Below the pieces are notes generated by a model, which saw only the letters and a program-made list of their open reading frames with translations, ran no database searches and was not told the origin of the DNA. The position numbers and the translations under genes are program-made. Positions 10,822 to 22,558 of a stretch of DNA of 64,000 nt are shown in pieces (positions within the stretch are counted from its first letter, which is position 1; each line of letters opens with the position of its first letter). The DNA is from Ascarosepion bandense. Taxonomy: Eukaryota; Mollusca; Cephalopoda; Sepiida; Sepiidae. The stretch spans positions 124,501-188,500 of the forward strand of contig JBBBDQ010000228.1 of NCBI GenBank assembly GCA_037127315.1. The letters are read 5' to 3'.

Positions 10822-13800
10822 CTAAAAGAGAAAATCAAGGCTAGCCCCGGTCACACGAACCAGGCTCGCCGCATATACCCACCTTTCGCTGAACTCTGTC
10901 GGGTGCAGCCGTTTTCGTTCAGTTCTAATCTTCATTTTGAGCTGGTGCTCAAAATATCGGATTAGATCCTGATCCGAAAGACGACCTCCCCGCAAGACTT
11001 CCTCCAGACGCGTCATCCAAATCACCATTCTAGCCGTGGCCAGTAGCGACAGAAACACCATCCGCTTCACTCCAGAGTACGGGGGCGACACATTGTCCAC
11101 AGCGTATGCGCGATCAATGAGCACAAGCTCCCGCGGCGCGATACGAGCAGTCAACTCGCCGACACGCGCCCACAACGGGCGAACGCGCGAACAATGGAAG
11201 AAGGCGTGCGCAGACGTCTCCTTAATTCCAAGGACGCAACGTTCACAATCTGGCAAATCCGCCAGGCCCATTGCGAAACGCTTGTCGTTGAGAGACAAAC
11301 CATTCCGAGCCAATCGCCAGGTCAGAGAAAACTCAGAGTTGTTGAGCCAATCCGCACCTGGCGCCCAAGACCAATGAGAGCGATACTCCTCTCTCGACAT
11401 GCCGAGCTTACTCCACAGTTCATCCTTCACGGCGCCCTCCACTAATCCCCGATAGAAGATTCTCCTAGGCCGTGAAAGGTCACTGGACCATGGAATGGCC
11501 CGAAGGGCCGTCAGACATTCGAGCAGGAATTTCGGCCGCCCCCAAGGCCTATTGCTAGTCCTTAGGAGCGGGGGAGTGATAGTGAGGCTAGGGAACATGT
11601 CCCTCACTACCCCCGCAAGCAACCGATCTTCCTCCAACGCGCGCCTGAGGAATGCCAACCTCGAAGCGAGCACGTGGCTCCTCAAGTGTGGCATCCCCAG
11701 ACCCCCTTGACACGGACGGAGGCAGCAGACTCCTTTGTCGACCATGTGTTTGCGTCCTCTCCAAAGACAGGAGAATAGCAAACGCTCGAGCGCCTTCTCA
11801 TGATCGTCACAAAGGGGAAGTACAGACAGCCGGTAAAGCATTCTGGGAAAGAGGTATGTATTACACAACTCCGCCAGACCCTTCACGGAGAGACTCCGTC
11901 GACGCCAAATCTCGACCGACGCGCCGACCTTTGCCTGTACTTCTGACCAGTTTTTCTCCAACTGTAAGTCCGGACCGAACCAAACTCCGAGGAGCTTGAC
12001 CGGCCCGTCCGTCCAGTCGAAGGGCCCCGGGAGGGAAACACCCTTCCAGGCACCTAACCGCAAGCCGGACGACTTGTCGCGGTTAATTCTGGCCCCTGTT
12101 ACCTGTTCGTACCGTTCAAGCGCCTTCTGTACCGCCCTTATGTCCCTGCGGGAGGACACAAAGGTCGTTACGTCATCGGCGTACGCGGAAACCCTGGCTC
12201 GAGCTCCACCAGGGACAGCAATTCCACGCAGGACCGGACTGCACGTCTCGTCCCTTAGCCGGCGAAGGAGGGGCTCCAACGCCAGGACGTAAAGGAGAGG
12301 CGACAGTGGACAACCCTGTCGGACCGACCTAGACAGCGCGAAAGCGCTCGACAGCTTCCCGTTCACCTGTACCACAGCCTTGGGGGAGCGATACAGAAGG
12401 CTAATCCAGCGGCTGAAGTCGGGTTTGAATCCGGCGGCCTGCAGGACAGCAGCCAGGTAGCCATGGTCAATCCTATCAAATGCCTTGGACTGATCCAAAT
12501 TGATCAGCGCGGCCTCTTCGTCGTCTTCTACACCCTCTACGATCGTGCGGATCAAGTGCAGGTTGCTCTGAATTGTTCGTCCCTTCACAGAACAAGTCTG
12601 ATCCGGTTCCAACAGAGACTCGGCAACTAGCTGCAAGCGATTCGTCAGGATCTTGGCCAAAATCTTTAACTCTGTGTTTAGCAGAGTTATGGGCCTGTAA
12701 TCATCTAATCCCCGCCCAACCTTCTTGCCTTTTTCCCAACAGCGTGATCACGCCCCTGGTGATCCGACCGGGGATGGACCCCTGCCGAAACCAGTGGTTG
12801 AACACGACAGTCAAGAGCGGGACAAAAAGGTGCGACATCCTCAAGTACAATTCATAGGGCAAACCATCCAAACCTGGCGACTTGCCACTGCCGGTCTTCT
12901 TCAAAGCCGCGTAGACTTCGTCCTCCGTAATCTCCCCTTCGCAGCTAGCCGCTTCAGCCGGCAAAAGCCGGGGAAAGTCAGCCAAATAGCTGCGAAACTC
13001 CTCGTCACGGAGACCAGGCTCCTTGGTAAACCGGTGTTCGAAATGCTGCCGGAACGCCTCGCACATGTCGTCAGTGGACCGAAGGAGATGCCCCTCCGGG
13101 TCGCGCACTTCTCGAATGTACCGATCGCCGGCCCGACGAATTTCTTCCTTGCGCAGTTCTGCGCCCATGTTCACAGCTTCGGAAGACATCTTGCTTAACT
13201 TAGCTCTAATTACCTGGCCCATATAGCGCTCGCTAGTCGTGCGCCTCAGGGCCTCCCTGGCTAAGGCTATCTCTAGGGGATCCCCACCAGCCTCCGCCCG
13301 GGCGAAATTAGCACTAAGTGTCTTTGCCTCCGCAGCCTTATCTAGTTTGAGCCGCTGGCTATATTTGGTGGCGAAAGACCTAATGGAGTCCTTAAGGTTA
13401 ACCCACCACTTATTCCCAATGACTCGCCCAATTAACGCCCGCTGAACTAGTTTTGTCAGCTGGTCACGAAAGTCCCGCCTGTCCAGTAAGGACTGATTGA
13501 ACTTCCAATAACCAGCCAACCTAGGCCTAAAGTCTAACACCACACGGGCACAAACGAGTTTGTGGTCCGTGTAGCCTAGCCAGTGGAACGTTGGACATTC
13601 TAAGAAGTCTATGTCGGCCACTCTCACTAACATCCTATCCAGGTACGCAGATACCCGGGTAGAAGGCCAATTAAGCGCCCACGTCCACATACTCCCATCC
13701 GGATGATCGACCCGGTATCTATCGACGAGACCAAATTCGTCGATCAGATCAACCAGGCTACGATCATCATTCCTCCCGCTAGCGCCCCTCCCTCTATCCC

Positions 13801-14242
13801 ATTTGGGGGTTAGGATGGCATTCCAGTCCCCAACTAAGATTAGCCGTGTTGAATGCACCATAAAGGGCTCCAACAGCCGAAAGAAAGAGACACGCTCACC
13901 TTGCTTATTGGGCGCATAAACCACAATCAGCCGGAACAATTTGCTTTTCACTGCAATATCGGCCACGATCAGCCGGCCCTCGGCACCGACATGGACAAGG
14001 TCAACCTTCGCGTCCAGGGTACGCTTGACCAGCAAAGAAACACCTCTGGCTTGCCGGCTCCCATATGCTGAATAGACGACAAAGTCGTTAGACAGCACAC
14101 AAGAGTCGACTTCGCAAACAAAGTGAGTCTCTTGGATCGCGGCCACATCCACGCCGAAGGACAAGAGGTCACGAAGCAGGCGAGCCGCCTTACCCCGATC
14201 CCTCAGGCCCTTCGCATTCAAGCTGGCTATCTTAATAGACAT
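10822..14242 (-). pseudogene. ORF2 copy 3, one frameshift
   Basis: Full-length ORF2 broken only by one extra T in a T run near 12733 (about residue 503, in the RT domain before the GLDDYRPITLLN motif). The 5' segment is open from the ATG at 14242 for about 505 residues: endonuclease, linker and RT start. The 3' segment holds the remaining RT with SAYADD and the C-terminal region. The run lies in GCCTTTTTCCC where other copies have four Ts, so a homopolymer error is plausible and this copy may be functional. Confidence 0.93.
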
Positions 14243-14290
14243 CTTTTAAACCTGAAAAAGAAAAAAGAAAAAACAGGCAACAAAGGCTCT

Positions 14291-16222
14291 CTAATTGCAT
14301 ACGGGACGGAAATCTTTAGCAGAAAGGACCCCGACGGACTGTCCTAGGGAACCCGTTCCCTACATCGGACGTAATCCGCCCGTCTAGGACAATCCCGCCG
14401 ACGTCCGTGGGGTAAGTTAGTTTTACCACCCTATAAAGACTGGGGTGGAGTAAAACAGGGAACCTCCCCGCACAATTTTTTGACATTTTTTTAAGTTCAG
14501 AGTATTCTCCTGAACCATCCTGATTTTTGGATAGAGTCTCTTGACTTCGGAAATGTGGTCCCAGACCCTCAGGTTACCCCCGGTATTTCTCACAAGGGTA
14601 ATTACTCCTGGGGCCTGGGAAAAGTTCCTGGGATCCTCCACCGAAACGCCGTCCACCGAGGTCAGCCTCAGCAGGGGTTTTAGTAACTTGCGCCTCTGGG
14701 AGGACCATTCTGAGGCAACGTCCTCATTCACTCTCATGAGTGCTTCCCCCTGGGGCAGGGCTTTTTTCTTTTTTGCCCGAGTGGGAGTGGGCATAGGAGA
14801 AGGGGAGGGAGTGGGGGTTGAAGATGCAGGTCTTAGTGGGGTCAATTTAAAGGCTGGGGACTGGGAAGCTTTCCGCGGGGACGAGGGAAGGCTCCTTGCC
14901 TTTTGGGCATAACTTTGCCTCTCCGGAGAAGCAGGCAGAGACGAGCACTTGGGTGTTGAAGGAATCCTTTTCTCCCTACTTCTGCTTCTCCGCCTGCTTT
15001 TCGGGCTCTCTCGATGCTCCTCCTCTCTGTCTTCCCTGCCGCGTTTCAGGGATGAGGATCTCTGTACCTCCATCCGTTCTTCTTCCTCCGGTTCTTCAAT
15101 TTGGGGAGGTTTTTTCACCTTCCCCTGTTTAGGAGGCGATTTTACCGCTGCGGGCTCCTTTGTATTTGCAGGAGCCTTGGCAGGTGACGGCACCTTCACA
15201 GGTGAAGGCGTTTTAGTCTTCTTCCTTGCCACCACCTGCCACTCGCCCTCCTTGTTTGCTCCTGGTGCTGGTGCTGATGATGCTGATGTTGGTGTTGGAG
15301 GTGCTGATTTTCCCTTCTCCGCCGGTCCATCCTGCCTCTTGGTTGGCTGGGCCTTCGGGGCCGGATTCTTTGTTGGGCACGCCTTAGCGACGTGATCCGC
15401 CGCCCCACAGGCCCAACAGCAGGGTTTCCTGCCCTCAACAATTACAAAAATCGCACGCTTCCTGCAGGTGAGGATGTTTGGAATTTCAGCGATCTTTTCC
15501 TTGGAAAGGGTCACCTGCAGGGCCATGTCCCCGGACAGGAAACCCGCCTTGGAGCGCAACGCCGAGACCTCCGCAACCTTTCCATACTGGGCAAAAAAGG
15601 CCCCAATATGGTCCTGGGAAATGTCCATGGGGACGCCGTGTAATGTAATTTTTACCTTACGCGTCCCCATGTACTCCGTTTGAAACAGGAGTGTTTTGGT
15701 CTCCAGGACCACTCCGGACAGCTGCCTGGCCTCCTCGGCCGAGCCAAGCAGGACGTCCCATGTAGCGCCAGTTCGTCTCGCTATAGCCTTGGCTTTGATT
15801 TCTAGGGTCTTAATGGCCTCTTCAAACTTCTCCCTGTTAATCCCCACCAACTTGTGAGTTTTGGGGTCCTTCGTAATGAGGGATATGATCCTGGCCTCGA
15901 CCACCGCCAACTCTTCTGGTACCGACAACAGCTCTGTGCCCGAAATGTAGTTTGCGTATTTGTTTTTCCGCAGCTCTTCATAGTAAGTTTCCCCCTTCAT
16001 CGGGACCTTTCCTCCTTTCCATCCAGAGGTTGAAGGTTTGGGGGATCCAGGTGCTGCTGCTGCCGGTGCCGGTACAGTTCCGGATCCTGCTGCTAGTGCT
16101 GCTACTGTTACTACTGGTACTGAAGGGGGATTATCCCGAGGCGGTAAAGCCCAATCCCCCTCCTTTCCTCCCACCGACGCCGTGGTGGGGGGAACGACTT
16201 CCACCGGCCCGTCTGTGGCCAT
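14291..16222 (-). pseudogene. ORF1 type A, copy 3, frameshifted near C-terminus
   Basis: Starts at the ATG at 16222. It is open for about 574 residues, covering the RRM-like region, the zinc knuckle and the basic region. One G is missing near 14499, which shifts the frame to a premature stop at 14423. A compensating +1 near 14358 returns the last codons to the normal frame (stop 14291). The conserved C-terminal domain is therefore largely lost. Confidence 0.9.
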
Positions 16223-16442
16223 TGCCACAAAGTGGCCGAACACCGGACAACTGTTTTTCCGGTGTTTCGCGCGAGAAACGCTACTTTACCGTGGCCCGAG
16301 CTATAAACTCGGGCTGGAAAACCAGATTGTCAAGAAACAAGGAACTAACAAATATCACTGCGGAACAAATGTCAAACCTTGCTCTTATTACCATTCACTA
16401 CACAACAAAAAGCCGGGTAGGAAATGGCTGGTACTTATTTAT
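16223..16442 (-). promoter_or_regulatory. 5' leader, copy 3 (type A)
   Basis: Type A leader with the upstream AUG (ATGGTAATAAG), the GCCCGAG(N7)CTCGGGC hairpin and an intact AACACCGG/CCGGTGTT stem. Confidence 0.7.
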
Positions 16443-16460
16443 TTATGAAAAAGTACATAA
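16431..16460. repeat. Copy 3/copy 4 junction tract
   Basis: AT-rich tract with a perfect 6-bp inverted repeat GTACTT...AAGTAC. Identical to the tract at 22768-22797. Confidence 0.8.
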
Positions 16461-17160
16461 ATTCTGGCACAAGGCCAACAAATGGGAGGGGGTACAAAAA
16501 CTTGGGTTGGTCTTCCGTAACTATCTTATACCTAGCTAATCAGATTCACGACCCATACATACGTTACAATTTTCTCATTCACCATAAAAATTTGTCCATC
16601 AACACTCATACCTATCAAGCACCAAAATACCGCAAAATCATACCAGGGACCTAAAAACACCCCAAATGTACATAAAAATTTCTGATTTTTACAATATATA
16701 CAATATCTTACAAAAATAAATTTAAAACTTTATTCATGAAATGACATGATGGGGAGGGGGAATGAAGAAACAAAAAACCCCAAAACAAAAAACAATTTCA
16801 AATGAATATATATACACAATGTTAGTAAGACCCAAACACACCCACATAATTAAAGAGGCCACTGTATTCTGCCTTAAAAAAGAACAAAATCAAGCAGCTC
16901 TCTTTCTAAGGGGAATGGATAAGCAGGGGGCAAAAATAAATTGGACTGGAGAATGTATAAGGCTGACCCAGCCGAGAGTGAAAACGGGACAAAATAATAC
17001 TTGGACAATGGGAATCTCGAACTGGATCATAACAAAAGCAATGAAGCCGGGAACAGGCCAGGACAAACACATTCACTCACATTAACTAGGCACAAAAGAG
17101 ACTTCTACCTTAACCACGGGCGGGGTTCCAAAGGAATCCACCCCGATGCAACTAGCAGAT
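16461..17160 (-). other. 3' UTR copy 4 (class c)
   Basis: AT-rich 3' UTR with the conserved AATAAA and terminal stem-loop. It carries ATTTCTGATTTTTAC where classes a and b have ATTTGTGTATTTAC or similar. The near-stop hairpin GGGGTTCC/GGAA(N4)CCCC is at 17121-17145. No gene is seen. Confidence 0.8.
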
Positions 17161-20100
17161 CTAAAAGAGAAAATCAAGGCTAGCCCCGGTCACGCGAACC
17201 AGGCTCGCTGCATATACCCACCTTTCGCTGAACTCTGTCGGGTGCAGCCGTTTCCGTTCAGTTCTAATCTTAATTTTGAGCTGGTGCTCAAAATATCGGA
17301 TTAGATCCTGATCCGAAAGACGACCTCCCCGCAAGACTTCCTCCAGACGCGTCATCCAAATCACCATTCTAGCCGTGGCCAGTAGCGACAGAAACACCAT
17401 CCGCTTCACTCCAGAGTACGGGGGCGACACATTGTCCACAGCGTATGCGCGATCAATGAGCACAAGCTCCCGCGGCGCGATACGAGCAGTCAACTCGCCG
17501 ACACGCGCCCACAACGGGCGAACGCGCGAACAATGGAAGAAGGCGTGCGCAGACGTCTCCTTAATTCCAAGGACGCAACGTTCACAATCTGGCAAATCCG
17601 CCAGGCCCATTGCGAACCGCTTGTCGTTGAGAGACAAACCATTCCGAGCCAATCGCCAGGTCAGAGAAAACTCAGAGTTGTTGAGCCAATCCGCACCTGG
17701 CGCCCAAGACCAATGAGAGCGATACTCCTCCCTCGACATGCCGAGCTTACTCCACAGTTCATCCTTCACGGCGCCCTCCACTAATCCCCGATAGAAGATT
17801 CTCCTAGGCCGTGAAAGGTCACTGGACCATGGAATGGCCCGAAGGGCCGTCAGACATTCGAGCAGGAATTTCGGCCGCCCCCAAGGCCTATTGCTAGTCC
17901 TTAGGAGCGGGGGAGCGGATAGTGAGGCTAGGGAACATGTCCCTCACTACCCCCGCAAGCAACCGATCTTCCTCCAACGCGCGCCTGAGGAATGCCAACC
18001 TCGAAGCGAGCACGTGGCTCCTCAAGTGTGGCATCCCCAGACCCCCTTGACACGGACGGAGGCAACAGACTCCTTTGTCGACCATGTGTTTGCGTCCTCT
18101 CCAAAGACAGGAGAATAGCAAACGCTCGAGCGCCTTCTCATGATCGTCACAAAGGGGAAGTACAGACAGCCGGTAAAGGATTCTGGGAAAGCGGTATGTA
18201 TTACACACCTCCGCCAGACCCTTCACGGAGAGACTCCGCCGACGCCAAATCTCGACCGACGCGCCGACCTTTGCCTGTACTTCTGACCAGTTTTTCTCCA
18301 ACTGTAAGTCCGGACCGAACCAAACTCCGAGGAGCTTGACCGGCCCGTCCGTCCAGTCGAAGGGCCCCGGGAGGGAAACACCCTTCCAGGCACCTAACCG
18401 CAAGCCGGACGACTTGTCGCGGTTAATTCTGGCCCCTGTTACCTGTTCGTACCGTTCAAGCGCCTTCTGTACCGCCCTTATGTCCCTGCGGGAGGACACA
18501 AAGGTCGTTACGTCATCGGCGTACGCGGAAACCCTGGCTCGAGCTCCACCAGGGACAGCAATTCCACGCAGGACCGGACTGCACGTCTCGTCCCTTAGCC
18601 GGCCAAGGAGAGGCTCCAACGCCAGGACGTAAAGGAGAGGCGACAGTGGACAACCCTGTCGGACCGACCTAGACAGCGCGAAAGCGCTCGACAGCTTCCC
18701 GTTCACCTGTACCACAGCCTTGGGGGAGCGATACAGAAGGCTAATCCAGCGGCTGAAGTCGGGTTTGAATCCGGCGGCCTGCAGGACAGCAGCCAGGTAG
18801 CCATGGTCAATCCTATCAAATGCCTTGGACTGATCCAAATTGATCAGCGCGGCCTCTTCGTCGTCTTCTACACCCTCTACGATCGTGCGAATCAAGTGCA
18901 GGTTGCTCTGAATTGTTCGTCCCTTCACAGAACAAGTCTGATCCGGTTCCAACAGAGACTCGGCAACTAGCTGCAAGCGATTCGTCAGGATCTTGGCCAA
19001 AATCTTTAACTCTGTGTTTAGCAGAGTTATGGGCCTGTAATCATCTAATCCCCGCCCAACCTTCTTGCCTTTTCCCAACAGCGTGATCACGCCCCTGGTG
19101 ATCCGACCGGGGATGGACCCCTGCCGAAACCAGTGGTTGAACACGACAGTCAAGAGCGGGACAAAAAGGTGCGACATCCTCAAGTACAATTCATAGGGCA
19201 AACCATCCAAACCTGGCGACTTGCCACTGCCGGTCTTCTTCAAAGCCGCGTAGACTTCGTCCTCCGTAATCTCCCCTTCGCAGCTAGCCGCTTCAGCCGG
19301 CAAAAGCCGGGGAAAGTCAGCCAAATAGCTGCGAAACTCCTCGTCACGGAGACCAGGCTCCTTGGTAAACCGGTGTTCGAAATGCTGCCGGAACGCCTCG
19401 CACATGTCGTCGGTGGACCGAAGGAGATGCCCCTCCGGGTCGCGCACTTCTCGAATGTACCGATCGCCGGCCCGACGAATTTCTTCCTTGCGCAGTTCTG
19501 CGCCCATGTTCACAGCTTCGGAAGACATCTTGCTTAACTTAGCTCTAATTACCTGACCCATATAGCGCTCGCTAGTCGTGCGCCTCAGGGCCTCCCTGGC
19601 TAAGGCTATCTCTAGGGATCCCCACCAGCCTCCGCCCGGGCGAAATTAGCACTAAGTGTCTTTGCCTCCGCAGCCTTATCTAGTTTGAGCCGCTGGCTAT
19701 ATTTGGTGGCGAAAGACCTAATGGAGTCCTTAAGGTTAACCCACCACTTATTCCCAATGACTCGCCCAATTAACGCCCGCTGAACTAGTTTTGTCAGCTG
19801 GTCACGAAAGTCCCGCCTGTCCAGTAAGGACTGATTGAACTTCCAATAACCAGCCAACCTAGGCCTAAAGTCTAACACCACACGGGCACAAACGAGTTTG
19901 TGGTCCGTGTAGCCTAGCCAGTGGAACGTTGGACATTCTAAGAAGTCTATGTCGGCCACTCTCACTAACATCCTATCCAGGTACGCAGATACCCGGGTAG
20001 AAAGGCCAATTAAGCGCCCACGTCCACATACTCCCATCCGGATGATCGACCCGGTATCTATCGACGAGACCAAATTCGTCGATCAGATCAACCAGGCTAC

Positions 20101-20578
20101 GATCATCATTCCCGCTAGCGCCCCTCCCTCTATCCCATTTGGGGGTTAGGATGGCATTCCAGTCCCCAACTAAGATTAGCCGTGTTGAATGCACCATAAA
20201 GGGCTCCAACAGCCGAAAGAAAGAGACACGCTCACCTTGCTTATTGGGCGCATAAACCACAATCAGCCGGAACAATTTGCTTTTCACTGCAATATCGGCC
20301 ACGATCAGCCGGCCCTCGGCACCGACATGGACAAGGTCAACCTTCGCGTCCAGGGTACGCTTGACCAGCAAAGAAACACCTCTGGCTTGCCGGCTCCCAT
20401 ATGCTGAATAGACGACAAAGTCGTTAGACAGCACACACGAGTCGACTTCGCAAACAAAGTGAGTCTCTTGGATCGCGGCCACATCCACGCCGAAGGACAA
20501 GAGGTCACGAAGCAGGCGAGCCGCCTTACCCCGATCCCTCAGGCCCTTCGCATTCAAGCTGGCTATCTTAATAGACAT
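17161..20578 (-). pseudogene. ORF2 copy 4, three frameshifts
   Basis: Runs from the ATG at 20578 to 17161. A 3-bp loss near 20112 removes one Arg in the endonuclease (GASGRNDD becomes GASGNDD). One extra A near 20003 and one missing G near 19616 split the endonuclease from the RT. One extra base near 17915 shifts the frame after the RT thumb, around residue 888. The RT core itself is open from 19561 to 17894. Residue 659 is Gly rather than Arg here. Confidence 0.92.
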
Positions 20579-20626
20579 CTTTTAAACCTGAAAAAGAAAA
20601 AAGAAAAAACAGGCAACAAAGGCTCT

Positions 20627-22558
20627 CTAATTGCATACGGGACGGAAATCTTTAGCAGAAAGGACCCCGACGGACTGTCCTAGGGAACCCGTTCCTACAT
20701 CGGACGTAATCCGCCCGTCTAGGACAATCCCGCCGACGTCCGTGGGGTAAGTTAGTTTTACCACCCTATAAAGACTGGGGTGGAGTAAAACAGGGAACCT
20801 CCCCGCACAATTTTTTGACATTTTTTTAAGTTCAGGAGTATTCTCCTGAACCATCCTGATTTTTGGATAGAGTCTCTTGACTTCGGAAATGTGGTCCCAG
20901 ACCCTCAGGTTACCCCCGGTATTTCTCACAAGGGTAATTACTCCTGGGGCCTGGGAAAAGTTCCTGGGATCCTCCACCGAAACGCCGTCCACCGAGGTCA
21001 GCCTCAGCAGGGGTTTTAGTAACTTGCGCCTCTGGGAGGACCATTCTGAGGCAACGTCCTCATTCACTCTCATGAGTGCTTCCCCCTGGGGCAGGGCTTT
21101 TTTCTTTTTTGCCCGAGTGGGAGTGGGCATAGGAGAAGGGGAGGGAGTGGGGGTTGAAGATGCAGGTCTTAGTGGGGTCAATTTAAAGGCTGGGGACTGG
21201 GAAGCTTTCCGCGGGGACGAGGGAAGGCTCCTTGCCTTTTGGGCATAACTTTGCCTCTCCGGAGAAGCAGGCAGAGACGAGCACTTGGGTGTTGAAGGAA
21301 TCCTTTTCTCCCTACTTCTGCTTCTCCGCCTGCTTTTCGGGCTCTCTCGATGCTCCTCCTCTCTGTCTTCCCTGCCGCGTTTCAGGGATGAGGATCTCTG
21401 TACCTCCATCCGTTCTTCTTCCTCCGGTTCTTCAATTTGGGGAGGTTTTTTCACCTTCCCCTGTTTAGGAGGCGATTTTACCGCTGCGGGCTCCTTTGTA
21501 TTTGCAGGAGCCTTGGCAGGTGACGGCACCTTCACAGGTGAAGGCGTTTTAGTCTTCTTCCTTGCCACCACCTGCCACTCGCCCTCCTTGTTTGCTCCTG
21601 GTGCTGGTGCTGATGATGCTGATGTTGGTGTTGGAGGTGCTGATTTTCCCTTCTCCGCCGGTCCATCCTGCCTCTTGGTTGGCTGGGCCTTCGGGGCCGG
21701 ATTCTTTGTTGGGCACGCCTTAGCGACGTGATCCGCCGCCCCACAGGCCCAACAGCAGGGTTTCCTGCCCTCAACAATTACAAAAATCGCACGCTTCCTG
21801 CAGGTGAGGATGTTTGGAATTTCAGCGATCTTTTCCTTGGAAAGGGTCACCTGCAGGGCCATGTCCCCGGACAGGAAACCCGCCTTGGAGCGCAACGCCG
21901 AGACCTCCGCAACCTTTCCATACTGGGCAAAAAAGGCCCCAATATGGTCCTGGGAAATGTCCATGGGGACGCCGTGTAATGTAATTTTTACCTTACGCGT
22001 CCCCATGTACTCCGTTTGAAACAGGAGTGTTTTGGTCTCCAGGACCACTCCGGACAGCTGCCTGGCCTCCTCGGCCGAGCCAAGCAGGACGTCCCATGTA
22101 GCGCCAGTTCGTCTCGCTATAGCCTTGGCTTTGATTTCTAGGGTCTTAATGGCCTCTTCAAACTTCTCCCTGTTAATCCCCACCAACTTGTGAGTTTTGG
22201 GGTCCTTCGTAATGAGGGATATGATCCTGGCCTCGACCACCGCCAACTCTTCTGGTACCGACAACAGCTCTGTGCCCGAAATGTAGTTTGCGTATTTGTT
22301 TTTCCGCAGCTCTTCATAGTAAGTTTCCCCCTTCATCGGGACCTTTCCTCCTTTCCATCCAGAGGTTGAAGGTTTGGGGGATCCAGGTGCTGCTGCTGCC
22401 GGTGCCGGTACAGTTCCGGATCCTGCTGCTAGTGCTGCTACTGTTACTACTGGTACTGAAGGGGGATTATCCCGAGGCGGTAAAGCCCAATCCCCCTCCT
22501 TTCCTCCCACCGACGCCGTGGTGGGGGGAACGACTTCCACCGGCCCGTCTGTGGCCAT
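20627..22558 (-). CDS. ORF1 type A, intact (643 aa), RNA-binding protein
   Basis: Reference type A ORF1. By family knowledge it binds element RNA and assembles the retrotransposition particle. Start: the ATG at 22558 in GGCAATGGCC. Residues 1-34 are nearly identical to type B; 35-60 are an Ala/Pro/Val-rich insert; about 187-265 form an RRM-like domain (KVKITLHGVPMD...VAEVSALRSKAGF...IFVIVEGRKP). A CCHC zinc knuckle follows: C269, C272, H277, C282. Residues 287-490 are Pro/Ser/Lys-rich with an acidic patch (376-383) and an SR-like stretch (409-417). A conserved C-terminal domain spans about 490-643. The stop at 20627 is 48 bp before the ORF2 ATG. Assignment to the Tx1/L1 ORF1 family is good; the exact clade is inferred. 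Confidence 0.93.
   Translation of the reverse strand: MATDGPVEVVPPTTASVGGKEGDWALPPRDNPPSVPVVTVAALAAGSGTVPAPAAAAPGSPKPSTSGWKGGKVPMKGETYYEELRKNKYANYISGTELLSVPEELAVVEARIISLITKDPKTHKLVGINREKFEEAIKTLEIKAKAIARRTGATWDVLLGSAEEARQLSGVVLETKTLLFQTEYMGTRKVKITLHGVPMDISQDHIGAFFAQYGKVAEVSALRSKAGFLSGDMALQVTLSKEKIAEIPNILTCRKRAIFVIVEGRKPCCWACGAADHVAKACPTKNPAPKAQPTKRQDGPAEKGKSAPPTPTSASSAPAPGANKEGEWQVVARKKTKTPSPVKVPSPAKAPANTKEPAAVKSPPKQGKVKKPPQIEEPEEEERMEVQRSSSLKRGREDREEEHRESPKSRRRSRSREKRIPSTPKCSSLPASPERQSYAQKARSLPSSPRKASQSPAFKLTPLRPASSTPTPSPSPMPTPTRAKKKKALPQGEALMRVNEDVASEWSSQRRKLLKPLLRLTSVDGVSVEDPRNFSQAPGVITLVRNTGGNLRVWDHISEVKRLYPKIRMVQENTPELKKMSKNCAGRFPVLLHPSLYRVVKLTYPTDVGGIVLDGRITSDVGTGSLGQSVGVLSAKDFRPVCN
20676..20726 (-). 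other. Conserved inverted repeat in ORF1 3' end
   Basis: TGTCCTAG at 20676-20683 pairs with CTAGGACA at 20719-20726. Both arms are kept in type A and type B although the sequence between them differs (type B adds an inner CGGAC/GTCCG stem). It lies about 100 nt before the ORF2 start. It may be an RNA structure or only a codon constraint. Confidence 0.4.

Larger units (their letters stand above)
10127..16442 (-). mobile_element. LINE copy 3 (type A), complete unit
   Basis: Complete unit. ORF2 has a single +1 frameshift; ORF1 has a -1 and a later +1 near its end. Its 3' UTR and 3' junction (class b) match those of copy 7, although copy 7 has a type B ORF1. Confidence 0.95.
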
